Shown in pieces: positions 13,872-17,856 of a DNA stretch of 17,856 bases. Position 1 is the stretch's first letter. Each line of letters begins with the position of its first letter. The notes under the pieces were generated by a model. That model ran no database searches. It saw nothing but the letters and a program-made list of their open reading frames with translations, and had not been told where the DNA came from. Source of the DNA: Porphyromonadaceae bacterium UBA4262 (lineage in GTDB: Bacteria > Bacteroidota > Bacteroidia > Bacteroidales > Muribaculaceae); the NCBI GenBank assembly GCA_002396085.1, contig DGWI01000020.1, positions 9,840-27,695 on the forward strand. The letters run 5' to 3'. The position numbers and the translations under genes are program-made.

Positions 13872-15347
13872 ATGAGTAACGATAAACAAGGTAGCAAAGC
13901 CTACCTATTCTCCATTGCGATGGTTGCCATGCTGGGCGGACTGTTGTTCGGCTATGACACGGCAGTCATCTCGGGTGCTGAGAAGGGTCTACAAGCATTC
14001 TTCTTGGGCACCGACGACTTCGTCTACAGCGACATGCTGCACGGGTTCACCTCGTCCAGTGCACTGATTGGTTGCATCATCGGCAGTGCGTTGTCAGGCA
14101 TTTTTGCCACCCATCTGGGTCGCAAACGGTCGCTCATCATGGCTGGCATATTCTTCTTCCTGTCGGCACTGGGGTCTTTTTACCCCGAGTTCCTGTTCTT
14201 TGATGATAGCGAACCCGAATTTGAGTTGCTCGTTGCCTTCAACATATATCGTGTGTTGGGTGGCATCGGTGTGGGTCTGGCCTCGGCCATCTGCCCGATG
14301 TATATCGCCGAGGTTGCCCCAAGCAACATCCGCGGTACATTGGTGTCGTGGAACCAGTTTGCCATCATCTTTGGCCAGTTGGTGGTCTACTTTGTCAATT
14401 TCATGATTCTGGGCGATCACACCAATCCCGTGATTGAGAAGATTGGCGAGGGCATCTACAACGTCCACCCCTCGAGCGACCCCTGGACCATCGCTATAGG
14501 CTGGCGCTACATGTTTGTCAGCGAAGCCATACCGGCTGGTCTGTTCACTCTGCTGGTGTGCTTTGTGCCTGAGACACCACGTTATCTTGCGCTTGTTGGC
14601 CGCGACGACAAGGCATTGAAGGTGCTCACTCACATCAATGGCAGCGAGCGTGCTCGCCAGATTCTAGCCGACATCAAGGCCACCGCCACCGAGAAGACCG
14701 AGCGGCTGTTCACCTATGGCGTGCTGGTCATCTTCATTGGCTGCATGCTCAGTGTATTCCAGCAGGCGGTGGGCATCAATGCCGTGCTCTATTTTGCCCC
14801 CCGCATCTTCGAGTCGATTGGCATGGGCAATCCCATGGCTCAGACTGTGATGATGGGCGTGGTCAACATTCTGTTCACCTTGCTGGCAGTGTTCACTGTC
14901 GAGCGTTGGGGTCGCAAGCCACTGCTCATCAGCGGTTCGCTGGGCATGGCACTGGGAGCCTTCGGTGTGGCCACATACAACCTGGTCGAAGGCCTTCCTC
15001 CCGTGGTGGCTGTGGTCAGCATCATGGTCTATAGTGCCTCGTTCATGTTCTCGTGGGGCCCCATTTGCTGGGTGCTCATCAGCGAGATTTTCCCCAACAC
15101 TATCCGTGGCGCTGCCGTGGCCATTGCCGTAGCCTTCCAGTGGATCTTTAACTTTATCGTGTCGTCGACGTTCCTGCCCATGTACAACATGAGTGCGGGC
15201 GACATGGGCGAGAAATTCGGCCACATGTTTGCCTACAGCCTCTATGGCATCATCTGTGTGATTGCCGCCATCTTTGTGTGGCGACTGGTGCCCGAGACCA
15301 AGGGCAAGACGCTCGAAGACATGACCAAACTGTGGAAGAAAAAATGA
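13872..15347 (+). CDS. xylE: D-xylose/proton symporter, MFS sugar porter family
   Basis: The product is 491 residues from the ATG at 13872; an upstream in-frame TTG at 13866 is less likely. It is an inner-membrane transporter with about 12 helices. Sugar-porter signatures appear in order: GYDTAVISGAEKG in helix 1, LGRKRSLIMAG after helix 2, RVLGGIGVGLASAICPMYIAE and NIRGTLVSWNQ around helices 4-5, VPETPRYL before the central loop, FQQAVGINAVLYFAP in helix 7, RWGRKPLLISG, and VPETKGKTLEDM after helix 12. These match E. coli XylE and Bacteroides homologues; the place after xylA makes xylose the likely substrate. It would bring xylose released in the periplasm to XylA. The stop TGA shares bases with the ATG of the downstream GH36 gene. 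Family certain, substrate from context. Confidence 0.93.
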   Translation: MSNDKQGSKAYLFSIAMVAMLGGLLFGYDTAVISGAEKGLQAFFLGTDDFVYSDMLHGFTSSSALIGCIIGSALSGIFATHLGRKRSLIMAGIFFFLSALGSFYPEFLFFDDSEPEFELLVAFNIYRVLGGIGVGLASAICPMYIAEVAPSNIRGTLVSWNQFAIIFGQLVVYFVNFMILGDHTNPVIEKIGEGIYNVHPSSDPWTIAIGWRYMFVSEAIPAGLFTLLVCFVPETPRYLALVGRDDKALKVLTHINGSERARQILADIKATATEKTERLFTYGVLVIFIGCMLSVFQQAVGINAVLYFAPRIFESIGMGNPMAQTVMMGVVNILFTLLAVFTVERWGRKPLLISGSLGMALGAFGVATYNLVEGLPPVVAVVSIMVYSASFMFSWGPICWVLISEIFPNTIRGAAVAIAVAFQWIFNFIVSSTFLPMYNMSAGDMGEKFGHMFAYSLYGIICVIAAIFVWRLVPETKGKTLEDMTKLWKKK

Positions 15348-17494
15348 TGAAACGAGTCTCAACAATCTTATGCACGCTGGCTGCGCTGTTGTGCCCCATG
15401 GGCATGATGGCGCACAGCCAGTATGTGAGTGTCGACACGCGCGGGGTGTCGCTCATCTTCGGGGTGGGCGACAATGGCCGCCTGTATCAATCCTATCTGG
15501 GTCCACGACTGACTCATGAAGCCGACTATGCCGCCCTGCCCGGTGGCATCGAAGCCTACTTGACACACGGCATGGAGGACTACTTTGAGCCGGCTCTGCA
15601 CATCGAGCACAGCGACGGCAACTCGTCGACGCTGCTCAAGTATGTGTCGCACCAAACCAGCACAAATGCCGACGGCTCGCGACGCACGACGTTCACGCTG
15701 GCCGACGACAAGTATCCCGTGACGGTTAGGCTCTACTTTGACGCATACACCGAGCAGGACATCATCGTGGCGCACAGCGAGATTGTCAATGGCGAGCGAC
15801 GCCCCGTCACGCTGCACAAGTATGCATCCAGCCTGCTGTCGATGAACCACAGCCGCTATGTGTTGACCGAGTACAGCGGTGACTGGGCCAGCGAAGTGGC
15901 GATGACTGAGACCGAACTGAATTTCGGCAAGAAGGTGCTCGACACCAAGTTGGGCAGCCGCGCCAGCATGTTCATGCCATCGTTCTTCCAGTTGTCGCTC
16001 GACGGCCCCTCGACCGAGACCCAGGGCACCGTGCTGGTGGGCACGCTGGCATGGACGGGGAACTACCGCTTCACCTTCGAGGTCGACCAGAACAACTGTC
16101 TGCGCTTGATTTCGGGCATCAACCCCTATTTCTCGGCCTACCAACTGAAGGCAGGCGAGACATTCACCACGCCCGACTTCATCTTCACCCTGAGCACGCA
16201 GGGCCGCGGACACGCCAGCCGCAACCTGCACAACTGGGCACGGCAATACCGCCTCAAGAATGGCAAGGGCGACCGCATGACGCTGCTCAACAACTGGGAG
16301 GCCACCTACTTCGACTTCAACGAGGACAAGTTGGTGGGCCTGATGGACGACGCCGTGCGCCTGGGCGTGGACATGTTTCTGCTCGATGACGGATGGTTCG
16401 GCAACAAGTATCCCCGCAGCAGCGACCACCAGGGCCTGGGCGACTGGCAAGAAACCGAGAGCAAGTTGCCCCACAAGGTGGGATACCTGTGCGAGCAAGC
16501 CGCCAAGAAGGGCATCAAGTTCGGCATCTGGATTGAGCCCGAGATGGTCAATCCCAAGAGCGAACTGTACGAGAAGCACAAGGACTGGGTCATCCATCTG
16601 CCCAACCGCGACGAGTACTACTTCCGCAACCAGATGGTGCTGGACCTGAGCAACCCACAGGTGCAGGACCATGTGTTCGGCGTGGTCGACCGGCTGATGA
16701 CGGCTTATCCGCAGATCGCCTTCTTCAAGTGGGACTGCAACAGCCCCATCACCAATATCTTCTCGCCCTATCTCAAGGACAAGCAGGAGCACCTCTATGT
16801 CGACTATGTGCGTGGGCTATACAAGGTGCTGGAGCGCATCTGTGCCAAGTACCCTGACCTGCCCATGATGCTGTGCTCGGGTGGCGGCGGCCGCATCGAC
16901 TACGAGGCGCTGCGCTACTTCACCGAGTTCTGGCCCAGTGACAATACCGACCCCGTCGAGCGCCTCTACATCCAGTACGGTTTCTCGAGCGTCTATCCCG
17001 CCAAGGCACAGTGTGCCCACGTCACCACGTGGAACAAGGGTGCAAGCATCAAGTTCCGTGTCGATGTCGCCAGCATGGGCAAGTTGGGCTTTGACATCAA
17101 GTGCAGCGACCTCAAGGACGACGAAATCAAGTTTTGCCACGACGCCATCAGCACCTACAACCGCCTCAAGCCAGTGATCCTAGACGGCGACATGTATCGC
17201 CTCGTGTCGCCCTACGACGGCAACCACGCCTCGACCATGATGGTGGACGGCGACCGCAGCCGCGCCGTGGTCTTTGCCTTCGACATCAATCCCCGCTACC
17301 GCGAGCACTTGTTGCCCGTCAAGTTGCAGGGCCTCGATCCCGACCGCCACTATCGTGTCACCGAGGTCAACCGCATGGGTGGCTGGCCCCTGGGCTGCGA
17401 CGGCAAGACCTACAGCGGCGAGTACCTCATGACCGTGGGGCTCAACCTCTTCGGCACCACCCGCCTCACCAGCCACGTGCTCGTCCTCGACTGA
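15344..17494 (+). CDS. GH36 alpha-galactosidase, exported
   Basis: The product is 716 residues from the ATG at 15344, which overlaps the xylE stop as ATGA; the next codon is a second ATG. Residues 1-25 form a signal peptide (cut probably after MMAHS), so it works in the periplasm. An N-terminal beta-sandwich (to about 310) is followed by the catalytic barrel with FLLDDGWFG, KWDCN (nucleophile Asp464), CSGGGGRIDYEALR and EFWPSDNTDPVER (acid/base Asp533), then a C-terminal beta domain. The 69-residue distance between the two aspartates is normal for GH36. The enzyme should release alpha-linked galactose from raffinose-type sugars, galactomannan or branched hemicellulose; the aglycone cannot be read. 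Coupling to a xylose transporter is unusual and hints at xylan-derived substrates. Other GH36 activities such as alpha-N-acetylgalactosaminidase are possible but less likely. Confidence 0.92.
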   Translation: MMKRVSTILCTLAALLCPMGMMAHSQYVSVDTRGVSLIFGVGDNGRLYQSYLGPRLTHEADYAALPGGIEAYLTHGMEDYFEPALHIEHSDGNSSTLLKYVSHQTSTNADGSRRTTFTLADDKYPVTVRLYFDAYTEQDIIVAHSEIVNGERRPVTLHKYASSLLSMNHSRYVLTEYSGDWASEVAMTETELNFGKKVLDTKLGSRASMFMPSFFQLSLDGPSTETQGTVLVGTLAWTGNYRFTFEVDQNNCLRLISGINPYFSAYQLKAGETFTTPDFIFTLSTQGRGHASRNLHNWARQYRLKNGKGDRMTLLNNWEATYFDFNEDKLVGLMDDAVRLGVDMFLLDDGWFGNKYPRSSDHQGLGDWQETESKLPHKVGYLCEQAAKKGIKFGIWIEPEMVNPKSELYEKHKDWVIHLPNRDEYYFRNQMVLDLSNPQVQDHVFGVVDRLMTAYPQIAFFKWDCNSPITNIFSPYLKDKQEHLYVDYVRGLYKVLERICAKYPDLPMMLCSGGGGRIDYEALRYFTEFWPSDNTDPVERLYIQYGFSSVYPAKAQCAHVTTWNKGASIKFRVDVASMGKLGFDIKCSDLKDDEIKFCHDAISTYNRLKPVILDGDMYRLVSPYDGNHASTMMVDGDRSRAVVFAFDINPRYREHLLPVKLQGLDPDRHYRVTEVNRMGGWPLGCDGKTYSGEYLMTVGLNLFGTTRLTSHVLVLD

Positions 17495-17501
17495 GTTCAC
17501 G

Positions 17502-17552
17502 TCTCTTTTTAGACATAAGAACAAGAGAACAAGAAAGTTTAAGAACAGAAGC
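17502..17552. repeat. 51-base direct repeat, copy 1
   Basis: The unit starts TCTCTTTTTAGACATAAGAA and ends GTTTAAGAACAGAAGC. It begins seven bases after the GH36 stop and recurs at 17559-17609 with four substitutions and no gaps (57-base period). It has no start codon or plausible frame. Confidence 0.8.
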
Positions 17553-17567
17553 CTCGCTTCTCTTTTT
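17547..17567 (+). terminator. Weak intrinsic terminator formed at the repeat junction
   Basis: AGAAGC (17547-17552) and GCTTCT (17556-17561) form a 6-bp stem with a CTC loop, followed by CTTTTT. The left arm is the end of repeat copy 1; the right arm runs into the start of copy 2. It is placed to end the xyl-GH36 transcript, but the stem is short, so termination may be partial. Confidence 0.5.
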
Positions 17568-17609
17568 AGACATAAGAACAAAAGAACAAATAGGTTTAAG
17601 AACAGAAGC
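17559..17609. repeat. 51-base direct repeat, copy 2
   Basis: This is the second copy, differing from copy 1 at four positions in its middle part. Its last bases (AACAGAAGC) are not followed by the pairing GCTTCT, so it forms no terminator of its own. Confidence 0.8.
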
Positions 17610-17627
17610 TATCAAGATTATTATCAT

Positions 17628-17650
17628 GAATTAGAGAATTAAAGAATTTT
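17628..17650. repeat. AT-rich intergenic repeat fragment
   Basis: GAATTAGAGAATTAAAGAAT and the following TTT belong to the low-complexity family seen at 6908-6942 and 13751-13864. A second fragment built on AATTGAGAATTGAGAATTGA lies at 17697-17722 and overlaps the promoter-like sequence there. Confidence 0.5.
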
Positions 17651-17675
17651 GTTCGTGCGAGTCCGTTGTTTAATT

Positions 17676-17690
17676 TACAGACATAAGAAC
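17676..17690. repeat. Partial third copy of the 51-base repeat
   Basis: TACAGACATAAGAAC shares AGACATAAGAAC (17679-17690) with both full copies; similarity stops on either side. It suggests that the unit was once more widespread in this gap or is a mobile intergenic repeat. Confidence 0.45.
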
Positions 17691-17700
17691 CTTTACTTAA

Positions 17701-17730
17701 TTGAGAATTGAGAATTGAAAAATATGTTTG
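17701..17730 (+). promoter_or_regulatory. Promoter-like sequence for a gene right of the window
   Basis: TTG (17701-17703), a 19-base spacer and TATGTTTG (17723-17730, matching TAnnTTTG) predict a start near 17735 reading rightward. No frame opens before the window ends, so the transcript would have a leader of at least 120 bases, containing the hairpin at 17766-17839. Confidence 0.5.
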
Positions 17731-17765
17731 TTTCAGTTCGGGCGAGGAGATCAGGGCTATTATCT

Positions 17766-17839
17766 CAAGCAGTTTTTTACCTCATCCAGATGACGCAGAT
17801 GCTATCTGCAATGTCTGCATGAGGTAAAAAAATGACTTG
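17766..17839 (+). other. Long hairpin, possible structured 5' leader
   Basis: TTTTTTACCTCAT (17773-17785) pairs exactly with ATGAGGTAAAAAA (17819-17831). Inside, CAGA pairs with TCTG and GCAGAT (17795-17800) with ATCTGC (17804-17809) around a three-base loop, separated by a symmetric internal loop. Outside, CAAGCA (17766-17771) pairs with TGaCTTG (17833-17839) with one mismatch and one bulge. The stem begins with T and ends with A, unlike an intrinsic terminator, which ends in T. It may be a regulatory RNA leader, a recombination site or a palindromic repeat. The rest of 17610-17856 holds only the repeats and promoter listed. Confidence 0.65.
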
Positions 17840-17856
17840 TCCTGAAATGAGTTTAC

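Noticed and set aside
15368..16792. 474-residue open frame on the minus strand opposite the GH36 gene
   Set aside because: It is an antisense shadow of a high-GC gene with all GH36 catalytic motifs on the + strand.
17502..17690. Repeats after GH36 as a CRISPR array
   Set aside because: There are only two full 51-base copies separated by six bases, with internal differences, no spacer-sized unique segments and no cas genes.

Overview
The window looks like a chromosomal segment of a fairly GC-rich member of the Bacteroidales (Bacteroidota; Prevotella-, Bacteroides- or Muribaculaceae-like, genus not decidable here). Three things point there. Several promoters match the Bacteroidota form TAnnTTTG with a TTG/TTTG box 19-20 bases upstream. 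Gene starts lack clear Shine-Dalgarno sequences. The order NUDIX-type regulator, xylB, xylA, xylE is the one known from Bacteroides xylose loci. Most genes are high in GC; the pair at 1036-5026 and the small membrane gene near 7.8-8.2 kb are visibly richer in AT.

Layout. 1-879 (+) is the 3' part of tyrS, closed by a perfect 32-base palindrome. 1036-5026 (+) is a two-gene unit of exported DUF3857/transglutaminase-like proteins overlapping by 11 bases. The first keeps a Cys-His-Asp triad; the second has lost all three residues. 7590-5222 (-) is a housekeeping operon read as pyrE, a small SRPBCC-like gene with a TTG start, recX and a comF-type phosphoribosyltransferase, ending at a hairpin near 5150. 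8167-7778 (-) is a small four-helix membrane protein that I do not recognise, flanked by a 19-base direct repeat. 9726-8275 (-) is an exported GH125 exo-alpha-1,6-mannosidase.

From 10048 (+) runs the xylose locus: a NUDIX-fold regulator with a broken Nudix box, xylulokinase (xylB), xylose isomerase (xylA), a xylose/proton symporter (xylE), and an exported GH36 alpha-galactosidase whose ATG overlaps the xylE stop. Together they would import xylose, isomerise it to xylulose, phosphorylate it for the pentose phosphate pathway, and release galactose from an alpha-galactosylated glycan in the periplasm. The NUDIX protein is the likely local sensor.

The gaps are rich in structure. There is a scattered AT-rich repeat family of the AAGAATTAAGAATTAA kind, which provides the xylB stop codon and forms an 18-bp-armed hairpin between xylA and xylE. 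A four-copy 9-base tandem repeat lies between xylB and xylA. A 51-base repeat occurs twice, with a third fragment, after the GH36 gene. At the right edge a promoter-like sequence is followed by a long hairpin that could be the structured leader of a gene outside the window. I see no rRNA, tRNA, CRISPR array, transposase, integrase or phage gene. The strongest leads for something undescribed are the active/inactive DUF3857 pair and the right-edge leader.
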